Part shown: positions 23,785 through 34,145 of the stretch, piece after piece
Position numbering within the stretch: the stretch's first letter is position 1
Layout: each line of letters begins with the position of its first letter
Assembly (NCBI GenBank): GCA_015680685.1
Contig: MNCI01006080.1
Span: 245,448 to 309,447, forward strand
Reading direction: 5' to 3'
Source of the DNA: Gnetum montanum
Lineage: Eukaryota; Streptophyta; Gnetopsida; Gnetales; Gnetaceae
Length of the DNA: 64,000 bases
Notes under the pieces: model-generated
What the model was told of the DNA's origin: nothing
The model's input: only the letters and a program-made list of their open reading frames with translations
Databases searched by the model: none
Program-made: the position numbers and the translations under genes

Positions 23785-24470
23785 ATGGTGCTGCAAACAA
23801 CAAAAAGATTGGTAGGAAAGAACTGGAACGTCTGGAGCATTTTGATAAAGGCTGTTTTAGCACAAAAGGAGTGCCAAGAGGCCCTAGAACCCTCTCAACT
23901 AGCGGGAATGCCGAATGTTGATCGGAGAAAAATTAAGATGAAGGCATTATCTTTTATTCATCCAACCCTAAGCAATGGGATCTTGGTGTCAATCAAACCT
24001 GATATGGATCCACATGATCTGTGACAAATGTTGAAGAAAAGGTTTGATAAAGTATCATGTTTGAATACCTTTCATATATATCAGAAGGTTTTTAGATGCA
24101 AGAAGAGATTTGATGTGTCTTTCCAAGATCATTTGGATGAGTTGATGGGAAATCTGAATAAGTTGAAAGAATATAAAATTGTTATTCCAGATTTAGTTAA
24201 ATCCTATGCTCTGTTAGACTCCTTACTTGATTCCTGGTCTGCAATTGTGATATCTATTAATACTTTTATGAGTGTTTCATCTATGACATTTGAACAGGTT
24301 GTGTTTACCCTTCAGGATTCAGAGGGAAGAGTAGATGAGTTTTCTGGATTTGGAAACGTTCATGTAGCAGAGGAAGGGGGAGAAGCAAGAATAGAGGTGT
24401 ATGATGTGGCAAAATTCAAACTCAAGATTGTTGGTTCTGTAAGAAGAAAGGTCATTTGAAGAAGGACTGC
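23785..24470 (+). pseudogene. Copia gag with zinc knuckle
   Basis: Frames 23,785-24,024 and 24,028-24,459 are one gag interrupted by TGA at 24,022, where a Trp is usual. They carry the gag pattern of plant copia elements (LVGKNWNVWSILIKAVL; LLDSLLDSW). After a frameshift the CX2CX4HX4C nucleic-acid-binding knuckle CWFCKKKGHLKKDC follows at 24,429-24,470. Confidence 0.88.
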
Positions 24471-24599
24471 TTTGCATGGAAAGCACAAAAGGATAAAGGA
24501 AAGGAGAAGTTAGAAGAAGGAACATCAGAGGTAAATGCAGCTGACGAAAATGTGAGTTTCTTAGTTCAAGAACTATGTACAATGGTGGGAGATTGACGT

Positions 24600-24860
24600 A
24601 GCAGTGACATCTAGTTGATTACTCAGGTGCCTCCTTTCACATTTGTCCAGATAAGTCTTGTTTTACATCTTATCATGAAGTTAAATATGATTTTGTATAT
24701 GCTGTTAATGAAAAAGCTTTAAAAGTTCTTGGAATTGGAAGTCTAAGTCTGCAACAAGCAAAGATGCCAAAAGTGACAATAGATAATGCCAGACATGTTC
24801 CTGAAGTTACAAAGAAGTTGATTTTAGTTCCATAGCTAGATGATTCAGGTCTAAATTTCA
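24600..24860 (+). pseudogene. Copia aspartic protease remnant
   Basis: DYSGASFHICPDKSCF at about 24,616-24,665 is the worn D-SGAS active site of copia proteases, with an extra residue between D and S. The sequence continues toward the pre-integrase segment through stops. Confidence 0.75.
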
Positions 24861-24898
24861 ATAGTGGAGGTGGACATTGGAGGGTTTCCAAGGGAATC

Positions 24899-25639
24899 AT
24901 GACCATTCTGAGAGGAAAGGAGGGCAACTTATATACGTTGATGGCAGATTCATGCAACTTTGTTGCAGCAGTTTCTGATGCAGAGAGTTCTAAAGTGTGG
25001 CATAGATGTCTTGGACACATTGGTTGGTCAAACTTAAAGGTACTTCAAAATCAGTCTTTCATTCTTGTATTTTCTTATGCCCAAACTAATTGCAAAGATT
25101 GTTTAGTTGGAAAATCTAGGAGAGTAAACTTATGTAGGGATCTGGACAATAGAAAGGAAAATAAGTTAGAATTGATCTATTTTGATGTTTGTGGTTCTAT
25201 GACTTCCATTTCTCTTGGTGGATCTATTTATTTTGTAACTTTCATAGATGATTGTACAAGAAAGGTTTAGGTTTATATGCTGAAATCAAAAGATGATGTG
25301 TCTTTAGTTTTCAAAACATTTGTTGCAAAAGTAGAAAATGAAACAGGTCTGAAAATAAAATGTTTGCAAATTGATAACAGTGGGGAGTACACTTCCAAAG
25401 TATTTGCTGATTTCTGCAACAGCAAAGGAATTAGGGACATTCGTACCCCTCCTGGTACACCACAGGAAAGTGGAGTTGCTAAAAGATGCAACAAAACATT
25501 GTTGGATCATGTTAGAACAATGGTTTCAGGTGCTGGCCCACCTAAGATGTTTTGGGGAGAGGTAGTTAAGACCGCAACATATTTGGCGAACAGGTCTCCA
25601 CATTCTTCAATTGATAATGCTGTTCTAGAAACTGTTTGA
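24899..25639 (+). pseudogene. Copia integrase, catalytic Glu lost
   Basis: Frame 24,899-25,270 has the pre-integrase zinc segment (WHRCLGHIGWSNLKVL, then CKDCLVGKSRR) and the first acidic motif (IYFDVCGSM). A TAG at 25,268 replaces a usual Trp. Frame 25,277-25,639 has the second Asp (LQIDNSGEY) and the PQESGVAKRCNKTLL block. The catalytic Glu of the usual GVAER-type motif is Lys (AAA, 25,481-25,483), a single G-to-A change. A TGA ends the frame at 25,637. Confidence 0.92.
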
Positions 25640-26230
25640 ATAGGTAAAGACATTTTATATAGTCATTTAAGAATTTTTGGATGCGAGACATTTATGCATA
25701 TTCCAAAGGAGAACAAAACTAAGCTGCAAGACAGGGCTAAACACTGCATATTTGTTGGATATGGAGAAGATGATTTAGGATTCAAACTTTGGGATCTTGA
25801 ATTGAAACGTGTAGTGAGATCAAGGAACATTAAATTAAGAGAAAACGTGATGTTTAGTGGGTTGCAAATGAAAGACAAGAACAGTAATCGCTCAGACAGC
25901 ATGAGAACTCCTTTTAGGATGACTAAAGAAGTTGAAAATGATGAAATTCATGGATTTTTCAGATTTGGAAACATTGGATAACATGTTGAAACTACATGGC
26001 AGCAAGCTGAGAACTCAGGACAATAAGGAGAAAATGGAGGACAACAAGGAAATGAGGAAGAAGATGATGAACAACAAGCTGCATATGTGTCTCATTGGGT
26101 TAGAAGGTCAATAAGAGCTACCAGACCTCCTAATAGGTACTCTCCCTGGCTGAATTATGTACTTTAAAGTGATAGTGGTGAATCGGAAACAATGGAGGAA
26201 GGCATGACATGTACTGATGTTGCACAGTGG
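25640..26230 (+). pseudogene. Copia linker between integrase and reverse transcriptase
   Basis: Contains the HLRIFGCETFMHIPKE and IFVGYGEDDLGFKLWD blocks that follow the integrase core in copia polyproteins, then a charged, Asn/Lys-rich spacer in two frames (25,694-25,981 and 25,932-26,114). Confidence 0.8.
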
Positions 26231-27052
26231 AATGTAGCTATGAATGATGAATGAGAATCACTCCAGTAGAACAAAATGTGGGAGTTGGTTCAATGGCCAA
26301 AAGGGAGAAAACCCTTGGAGTGCAGGTGGCTATACATAATTAAAATAGAGGCCAATGGGGAAAAATGTTTCAAGGCCAGGTTGGTGGTGAAAGGCTATGC
26401 ACAGAAACCAGGCACAGACTTTCAAGAAATTTTTTCTTTGGTGGTAAATCACTCTTCTATACATTTTGTGCTATCTTTGGTGGCTTGCATGGACTTAGAA
26501 TTGGAATAGTTTGACATAAAAACAACATTCCTACATGGAGATTTGGAGGAGGAAATATACATGAAACAACTAGAAGGGTATGAAAAACAATGAGGTTCAA
26601 GTCTGGTTTGCAGACTGAAAAAGAGCTTATATGATCTGAAACAAGCCCCTAGGTAGTGGTGTATAAGGTTTGATACCTTTATGAAGAAGCTGAATTATCA
26701 AAGAAACAATTTGGACCACTATGTGTATTTTTCTGGAGATGTTTCGGGTAAGTTTACAGTGTTGTTGTTGTATGTTGATGATATGTTAATTGCTGGAAAT
26801 GACATGGCATAAATAAAACATCTAAAACTGGAAATGGACAAAGAATTTGCTATGAAGTATTTGGGACAGGCAAAGAAAATTCTTGAAATGAATATTTACA
26901 AGGACAAAAAAAGAAAGAAGCTATGGCTGAGTCATGAAGATTACATTGAAAAGGTTCTAAAATGTTTCAACATGGAGGATGCAAAACCTGTAAGTACACC
27001 TCTTTCAACACAATTTAATTTATTAAAGGAGAACTGTCCAAAGTCAAAATAG
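26231..27052 (+). pseudogene. Copia reverse transcriptase, stop-riddled
   Basis: Blocks in order are NKMWELVQWPKG, KARLVVKGYAQKPGTDFQEIF, FDIKTTFLHGDLEEEIYM, LKKSLYDLKQAPR and the intact catalytic YVDDMLIAG (26,771-26,797). Premature stops include TGA at 26,252, TAG at 26,507 and TAG at 26,654, mostly where Trp or Gln is usual. The frame 26,834-27,052 (MKYLGQAKKILEMNI) is the thumb/connection region. Confidence 0.93.
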
Positions 27053-27064
27053 GACTTTGAAAAG

Positions 27065-27720
27065 GTGAAAAATGCACCATATATTTCTGCTATTGGGTCA
27101 TTGATGTATGCCATGGTTTGTACATGTCCTGATATTGCTTATGCCGTTGGAGTACTTAGTAGATTTATGACCAACTATGGGTGGAATCATTGGTTGGTTG
27201 TTAAATGGATTCTAAAATATATAAAGGGCACAAAAACACATTGCTTGTGTTTTAGAGATGCTAATATTCACATTGAAGGTTTTGTAGATGCAAACTTTGT
27301 TGTTGATCATGATACAAGATGTTCCACTACAAGGTACACATTTATTTTTGGTGGTGCAGTAGTGAGTTGGTTGTCACGTCTACAATCACTGGTAACTTTA
27401 TCTACAATCGAATCAGAATATGTAGCCCTCACAGAAGCATGCAAGGAGATGCTATGGATGAAGAGATTCTTGCAATGTTTTGGATTCAAACAACAAAGGT
27501 ATGCTGTGTTTTGTGACAACTTGAGTGCAATCCATTTTGCAAAGAATTCTCCCTTTCATGCCAGGACGAAACATATAGATATCTGGTTCCACTTCATAAG
27601 AGAAATCATAGAGGATAGCTTGGTGCATGTTTAGAAGGTCCATACGAAGCTTAATGTTGCTGATGCGTTAACAAAACTAGTGATAGCTGAAAAAAACACA
27701 TTTTCTGTAGGAGGAAGCTT
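27065..27720 (+). pseudogene. Copia RNase H
   Basis: The longest open stretch of the element (189 residues). It reads PYISAIGSLMYAMVCTCPDIAYAVG, then VDANFVVDHDTRCSTTRY, LSTIESEYVALTEACKE, FCDNLSAIHFAKN and HARTKHIDIWFHFIRE. The usual acidic residues (D in VDANF, E in ESEY, D in CDN) are present. It ends TAG at 27,632 shortly before the 3' polypurine tract. Confidence 0.92.
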
Positions 27721-27791
27721 GGGATAGCTGAAGCTTAATCAAAAGTGCACATTTGTTGAAGGCTGGTTGGATTTGTCTTCAAGGGGGACTT

Positions 27792-28465
27792 TTTTGAAAA
27801 AATGAAGACAAATACATTAGTATTATTTGTTGTATTTCCTTTTATGTTTTTTTAAAGTATGTTGCATTTTAAATAATGATATGAATAAAAAAAATATAAA
27901 GCGGTCAGTTTGTAAAGTGATTTTTATGTGGGGATGTGTTTTATCACACATGTGTTAGGATTGGGATATGGTCCTCATGTTTTCTTAGAAATAGAAGGCT
28001 TGGGGTAGCCTTTAATGGTGTGTTTTTGATGTGAAAGCATTGTATTGAGGTTTTACCTTGGAGACAAGAGTTTGAGATCTGAGATTTGTTGGAGTAACAT
28101 ATTGGGTGCTTGGGAAAGCTATAAGGATGGCTTGTGTTCTTAAAATTTGAGCAAAATAGAAGGCAAATCAGCATTGTTGTGGAGGTAGGGTAAAAAGTGC
28201 CTGAACCACGTAAATCTTTGTGTTCTTGTGCTATTTTCTTTCATTGTTTTCATTCTGCTTTTATAGCAAACGTTTGTTGGAGTTTACAGTGGTGTTTTTC
28301 AGTGATTTGCAGTGTTTATTTGATCTGCTACAACATGATAATTTCTGCCTTTAACGTTTTATTTAGATCTACAGCGTTCTAATAATTCTTTGGAGCTTCT
28401 CTAGTGTATTTTTCAGATCTAATCTACTGATTGTTTTATTGAAACTATCGCTTCCAATTATAACA
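27792..28465 (+). repeat. Copia 3' LTR
   Basis: Preceded by AAGGGGGACT (polypurine tract, 27,781-27,790). It matches the 5' LTR to the terminal TATAACA and is 13 bases longer, mainly through a TTTC-ATTG duplication near 28,237-28,250. It is followed by the TAGTA duplication at 28,466-28,470. Confidence 0.92.
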
Positions 28466-28470
28466 TAGTA

Positions 28471-30530
28471 AACATAGTGGAAGATCTAGACTACTTTAGT
28501 TGTGCTATTTCAGATATCACAACTTATATAGCCATCAAGGAGCAATTTATTTGACAATATTTGGGCTTCTATGTTGTTGCTCTCTCCACTGCCTCCAATC
28601 CTCCTTTGATTTTTTGGCTTTTGCTAAGCGCTATTCCTCCTCTATCCTGGTGAACTTTTATGCTATCTCTGACCTAGTAGTCCCTTGTTCAGTCATGCAA
28701 GTGGACAAAAAAGAAAGCTGGGCAGCATCGAAACCCTTAAGCATTGATGGTATCCTACCTATGCTCCAAGTGCAAATAACTTGACAACAGAAATGAACAG
28801 ATTTTTACCTATTTCATAGAGCTCTGAGGGGAAAGCAAGAGGATAAAAGCTTGAAGAGACATCAACATGCAAGGGTAAAACTTAGTTCAAAAAAAGTATG
28901 CTAGAATTGTTTGATGTTATTGTTCGATCTATGCACTTGAGGAAATGCCAATGCATTTGCTTCTCATGTGTTTCATTTATGTCCATCTCCTCTCACAAGC
29001 CAAGCTTTAGTTGCAGCTGACATGCTCTAATACCATGCTATAGCCTTCAAGATGTGAATCCTTGGAGTTGACACGAGAAAAACAAAGAACTATGCATTTG
29101 TAAAATGCAATAGAATTAACTTAAGAAATGCATTTAACTAACTCAGCAATACATGGTGAGAGAGAGAGCCTCTTTATAGGTTATTCTAGTGTTAAGTTTT
29201 CTTGGTAATTGGAAAAGTTATTTTTTGATCATTTTTTAACCGACACAAATTGCCAAGCTTAGTGATACATTTTATATATGTCAACATGATCATATTCTAC
29301 TTTGGAGGAAAATGATAAATTAAAATTTCTATCTCATTTAAGCATAGATAAAAATAAATGCCAATTCCATGGGGAATGATCACAGAGAGAATTTCTTTTT
29401 AGTCATAGGTTTTGAAATTAGAAAAGCAATCATGGTTTTCAAGGTCTAAATTCAACTAGAACAAGAAGCAAGATTGAAATTTCATTTTTCCCATGTATTA
29501 TTACCTCCATATATTATTACCTAAGCTTCATGCGGATAACAAGATTAACAGATTGGTCAACAGTGTTGAGTTGAAGATTGAAGATAATAAAAAAATTAAT
29601 ATAATTGTAGTTAACTGTGATTTATTTTCATTTTTGAAGCTTGAGAAAAGGGTTTGTTAAGTAAAGCTTCATATGATTTAGGCTAGACGACATATTGATG
29701 TCGACAAGCCAAATGCTGAATGCCTTTCCTGTAAAAATCATAGGGATGAATTGAGACATTTCCAATCAATAGAGTAGAGATTAAGTGAGTTCTCCCTGCT
29801 AATAATGTACTTATTTTCAATTGGATTTTAATTGCTTTGTTAATGATATATTTATCTTCCTACAAGTTGAAGAGAGGTGTGTTCAGAATATTAAGGAGGT
29901 GTTATATAATTCCAGGTTTCAAGATTAATTTCAAAAAAAAAAAAAATCATTTATAAAGCTTGTTGTGGATAAAACTTGTTGAATTTATAAAACGTGTTGA
30001 GAATTTAGTGACTTGAATGCACAAGGTCCAACAAAACATAAATCAACAATAAACGAAGGATGATGTTATAAACTTTGTGATAATTGGTGTACATGTAGAC
30101 TATGTTTTGTAGCATAGACTAATCATTGTGAAACTATATGAGAATGAATCTTAGTGGAGTACACCATGAATGTTACGGTGAGAAACAACTTTAATTTTAT
30201 GAACACTTTATTTTAAACTACATAAGCCATGTTGTATTTCCCACTTCACTGCTTTTCACAGTATGTATTAAAATGAAAGTTTATGTCTCTGGGAACCGTC
30301 ATGAATTTTTGGTGAAATGTTATAACTTGTTAACTCGACTAACCATTTAGTATATTCACTGTACTCATTGATGGTGTGATCACTGTCTAATGTGCACAAA
30401 GCATAGATAATTTTTATCAATGTTAAGCCTTCTATAAACATACCAAATATTAACAATGATGTTGTACAATAAAACCTTATAAGTTATTTATTTTTAAATT
30501 TAGCTGCAATCTTTCATATAATTAGAATAT
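28471..30530. other. Intron sequence without recognised genes
   Basis: No family resemblance was found in the short frames. An A13-type run lies at 29,934-29,946. Confidence 0.45.
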
Positions 30531-30599
30531 TCTTACTGGAAAATTTTGGAAAGGTCTTCAGGCTATGCACCCTTGGTTTTTCCAATATGTCTCTTTCCA

Positions 30600-31100
30600 A
30601 ACTAATGTTTGGAAGTGGAATGAAACATCTATCTATCAGTTACAAAATGCTCATTAAGAGAGCTAAAACGTGTATTTTTAGTTTTCTTTATTGACAAGAT
30701 TTACACATCTCGTTTGAGATTATTTATAGTTAAAGCTATAATGGAAAGGCTACGAATTGAGGATTACGTTTGTAACCAAGATATTATATAGAATAGGAAT
30801 TGCACTTTTTTGCTCATAGGTGCCAGAGATGCTAAATCATCTATTTTGTTGATGTCCTTTTGTGATTTCATTATGGCAACATTTTCACTGGGCCTTAGAA
30901 CATCCTCAGCCATCTTTGCAGAATTGAGTTGATTTCATTGAGGCTTGGTACCAAAGAGAACTGAATAAAGATAGAGATAAAGATTGGGAAGCTTTATCGT
31001 AGTGTGTTTGGTATACATTATGGGAAGAAAGAAACATGCAACTTTTTCAGCAGAAGCAATGTTGCCTAAAATCAATGTGGACAAAAGTGTTAATGTTGTG
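30600..31100 (+). pseudogene. L1 C-terminal zf-RVT-like region
   Basis: Reading across frames gives RLRIEDYVCNQDII, CPFVISLWQHFHWAL and WYTLWEERNMQLFQQKQ. These match the zinc-finger-containing C-terminal domain of plant L1 reverse transcriptases, where C-C--E---HLF--CPF---LW and WxxWxERN are characteristic. Confidence 0.7.
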
Positions 31101-31114
31101 GCTCTCTTTTAATT

Positions 31115-31345
31115 GGAGTCTCTATTTTAAATGGAGAAGATTTTAATACTATAATTCAAGAACATGAAAAGAAATGTGGGAAACACTAGTATAGTAACAG
31201 TGTAGAACTACTTTAGAAATTTGTAAATGGTCATGGCTTGATAGATATTCTTACTAAAGAATGACTATACATGGAGTAATCGACAATAGGATGATGTTTT
31301 AATTTTTTAGAAAATTGATTCGTTCTTGAGAAATGTCAAATGGCT
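31115..31345 (+). pseudogene. L1 endonuclease C-terminal fragment
   Basis: NGEDFNTIIQEHEKKCGK (GGDFN-type block), FVNGHGLIDI and YTWSN, followed by KIDSFLRNVKW. These are the last blocks of the apurinic-like endonuclease that nicks target DNA in L1 elements. Stops interrupt it. Confidence 0.75.
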
Positions 31346-31964
31346 TTAAATATTTTTCCAAATTCAGGGCTAAAAATTGACCAGAATTGGTTTGGATCCT
31401 TAGCCTATTATTTTATTCTGTGTTTTTCTATCTACAAATTTTTTTCAATACACACAGAACTTCACTATTATAGATGGTCAATAGATAATAGCAAAGTTCT
31501 TTGTGTACTGGAAAGCCTTTTTAGATAGAAAAATTTGAGAAGCTGTTTAAATTAAAATTCATTTTAATAATTGTAAACAAGATCAAGGCGATTTTACCCA
31601 CTTGGCTTGGTGGTCTATTTTAACAAAAATTAAACAATCTATAAATTTTCTTCAAAATCTTGTGTAGTTTAACTTTTTAGTAATAATTTTTAAAATATTC
31701 CTAGTAGGTTCTATGCTTATTAATAATGATAACTGGACTCTATTTACATGCTGGTTGCGTTATAAGAAAGAAGTTGTGAGTTCAGTTAGGATTGAAATAT
31801 CATTATGCTACTGTGTTTTTGTTTGCTTAGAGCTTTTCATTTTTTTTCTTAAAAGTTTTTGGTTTCATGTTTTTTGAAATTAATTTATTTTTTTGGTTTT
31901 TGGTTTCATTATGCTACTGTGTTTTTGTTTGTTTATTATTATTTTTGTTAATAATAGTTTTACT

Positions 31965-32016
31965 TTTCTCAGCCGGCCCTGTTTTGTTGGGACAAGGCTA
32001 GGATGATGATGATGAA
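31965..32016 (+). mobile_element. Au-SINE-like 3' tail
   Basis: CAGCCGGCCC, a short spacer, TTGGGACAAGGCTAGGATG and an ATG repeat. This recalls the Au-family SINE 3' end (GCCGACCCC, GGGATAAGGCTT and a short tandem tail). A second copy of the tail lies at 53,583-53,645. No head could be delimited. Confidence 0.5.
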
Positions 32017-32559
32017 TAGTTTTACTTTTCCCAAGTTGTAAGACATGGGTTTGAGCTTTGGTGCAACTACTTGAAAGAGGTTAGGCTTTTGCTCATTCAC
32101 TGAAAAGATCCTCTAGGTGATGATCCTTTTAATAGTTTTACTTTTCCTAAAACTAGCCATTATATATTTTAATTTTAATTCTAATTTTTTTGGTTTTTCC
32201 TTGAAAACTAGCTTTTGTTATTGTTTTATAACGAACTGTTATCTGCCACATCTCAACTAACTATTAACTGTAATGCTATTTATTCCCTCTCTAATGCTTG
32301 AGAAATCAATTGCAACTGCTGATGAATTTTGTATGATCTGAAACATCTTGCAAATAAATAATATGCAAGCTATGAATGGTACAATGCATTTTTTTGATGA
32401 TTTGAAGTTACATAAAAAAGGAATGTTTAAATGGAAAATTATTGGTTTGTTATGAAAGTAATATATGGGTATATGGCAAATTGGTGGATCCCTAGCTTCC
32501 TTTGTTACAAATAATTTAGTTGTTTACAATAACTAAATAATGCTAAAGATGAAATTAAA

Positions 32560-34145
32560 ACTTAGTATGATGTTTAGATGAAAAATTGGTAGAAGAGGAA
32601 GGAAGAAATACAGAAAATTCTTTATATTTTTGAAGAAGCTATAAGGATCAATGGTTAGTCAGGTGAAGTTGATATTAAAGAAAGACAACTGCTTCTTGAT
32701 ATTCAAAATTACAGAATTGTGAGTGAAGCTGCTAGTTTCAAAGATCTATAATGTAGTTGATTAAGGAGGGAGATGCTTAATTTTAGATTTTTCACAGAGA
32801 AGCATCTAAGCATTGTGCTGATGATAATATTACAAAATTGGTGAATAAAGATGGAAAAATAATAGAGGACAAAGGACAAACCAGTAAAATAGCAATTTAA
32901 TATTTTGAAAGTTTATTTTCATTTTCAAAGGCTCTAGATGAGAGATTATTAAGTAAAATACTTTATGAAACTGAAACTGAAATGCTCTTTATTACATCTG
33001 GAGATCCTTAGGATCTATTGTACAAAAGAAATATACATAGTATGTGTAGGAAGCACTTGATCAATAAAGTTATTAAGTTTCCTTGGTGCTATATCAAAAA
33101 GATCAATTAAACTACTAGCTATAATTTGCTATTTGTGGTGACTTTGCACAAAAACAGGATATTCCAGGAGTATGTGATGCTCATCTTCAATTGCTCTTTG
33201 ATTGCATAAACGACATGTTCTCTCTTCTCTTGGAATCTGGGCCCATCTTCTTGTTTCAATTCTAAAATAATGAGAGCCCAATCTTGCTTGACTGATTTGA
33301 CAATGTAGGTGATAGGATATAGGAGCAGACAAATAAGTTGCTTTTTTGTTGATTAGCATTACTTCTTTCCTTTTGGGTTACTCTAGATGTACAAAAGTGC
33401 TTTGTTTTTGATACTCTTACGGAGCTACTTTATATTACAATGTATAATATCCATCTCAATGTTCCATTTTTTTGAGCCAAATTATTCTCTGGTAGAATCA
33501 CCCTTTCTATGGTGTAGCAACTAAAGCTTCCTTTGAAAATTTAGCTGTTGTGCTACAGGAGAGACTATGAAGATATGCTGCAAATTGAGAAAGAGCATCA
33601 ATCTCTGAAGGCATCATATCTGCTTCAGGAAGCAGCAAGTCATATTGTCCTTGCCTTTTAACCTGAAATTCTTCTAGCAAAAAATGCTTCTGCACTTTTT
33701 CTATTTTCTTCTAATATTTGCTAGTAAGTCCAGGACCCCACACTGCACACCCATACAAAAGAGTTGGTTGCACAATAGAACAAAATAACTATTTTTTGAT
33801 TTCCCAGGTTGAGATAGTTTCCTTTTGGCATTTGCTTTTTAAATGAAATAAGGCTCTCAATCTACCTAGACCAAGGTATTGATAAGTTGAGGTCATATTT
33901 ACTGTGTCTGAGGTTGATATTAAATTTTAAATAATCTTATAAGCAATGAAATCTAAAAAGCTGTTTTTACAATGAAAACTAATAAAGCACCAGGTCCTGA
34001 TGCTTTTGTAATGGAATTTTACTAAAAATATTGGAATATTATTGTCAGGGATACATAAGATATGGTACATGAGTTTTGGAGATCTGAACATTTACTAAAA
34101 TCTCTTAATTTTACATAGATTACTTTGATTCCAAGGAAACAAAGT
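32560..34145 (+). pseudogene. L1 reverse transcriptase, split by an insertion
   Basis: The N-terminal part (FHREASKHCADDNITKLVN, DGKIIEDKGQ, LFSFSKALDERLLSKI) ends near 32,990. After about 940 bases of minus-strand sequence the next block resumes at 33,935 with AVFTMKTNKAPGPDAFVMEFY and TLIPRKQ. The missing bridge corresponds to the foreign segment. Confidence 0.78.
33000..33930 (-). mobile_element. C-terminal fragment of a second non-LTR-type element, nested in L1
   Basis: On the minus strand: VQPTLLYGCAVWGPGLTS (about 33,770-33,720), a frame 33,507-33,695 starting VQKHFLLEEFQVKRQ, and a frame 33,129-33,359 with ARLGSHYFRIETRRWAQIPR followed by CRLCN and IEDEHHILLEYP. This order (LLYGCEVWG, QKHFL, RTSSHxLxxExGRW, C--C----EDE-H-L) is that of the C-terminal end of reverse-transcriptase-like proteins found in various eukaryotes. 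It differs from the zf-RVT of plant L1. The exact clade is not settled here. Confidence 0.6.

Larger units (their letters stand above)
23095..28465 (+). mobile_element. Complete but inactive Ty1/copia LTR retrotransposon
   Basis: LTRs at 23,095-23,755 and 27,792-28,465 are flanked by TAGTA duplications. Internally the order is primer-binding-like ACTAGTATTGAAGC (a worn form of the tRNA-Met-type TGGTATCAGAGC), gag, zinc knuckle, protease, integrase, reverse transcriptase, RNase H and a GGGGG purine tract at the 3' LTR. INT before RT is the copia order. The total is 5371 bp. The LTRs differ at very roughly one base in ten by eye, so the insertion is old. Several stops and shifts disable the polyprotein. 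It sits in the proposed leader intron, in the same orientation as the host gene. Confidence 0.93.
30531..34145 (+). mobile_element. L1-type LINE pieces, plus strand, rearranged
   Basis: In order: a zf-RVT/C-terminal piece (30,600-31,100), an endonuclease piece (31,115-31,345), an RT N-terminal piece (32,600-32,990), a foreign minus-strand segment (about 33,000-33,930), then the next RT piece (33,935-34,140). All pieces are full of stops. The C-terminal piece lies before the endonuclease, so either two L1 copies are joined or one is rearranged. Confidence 0.75.
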
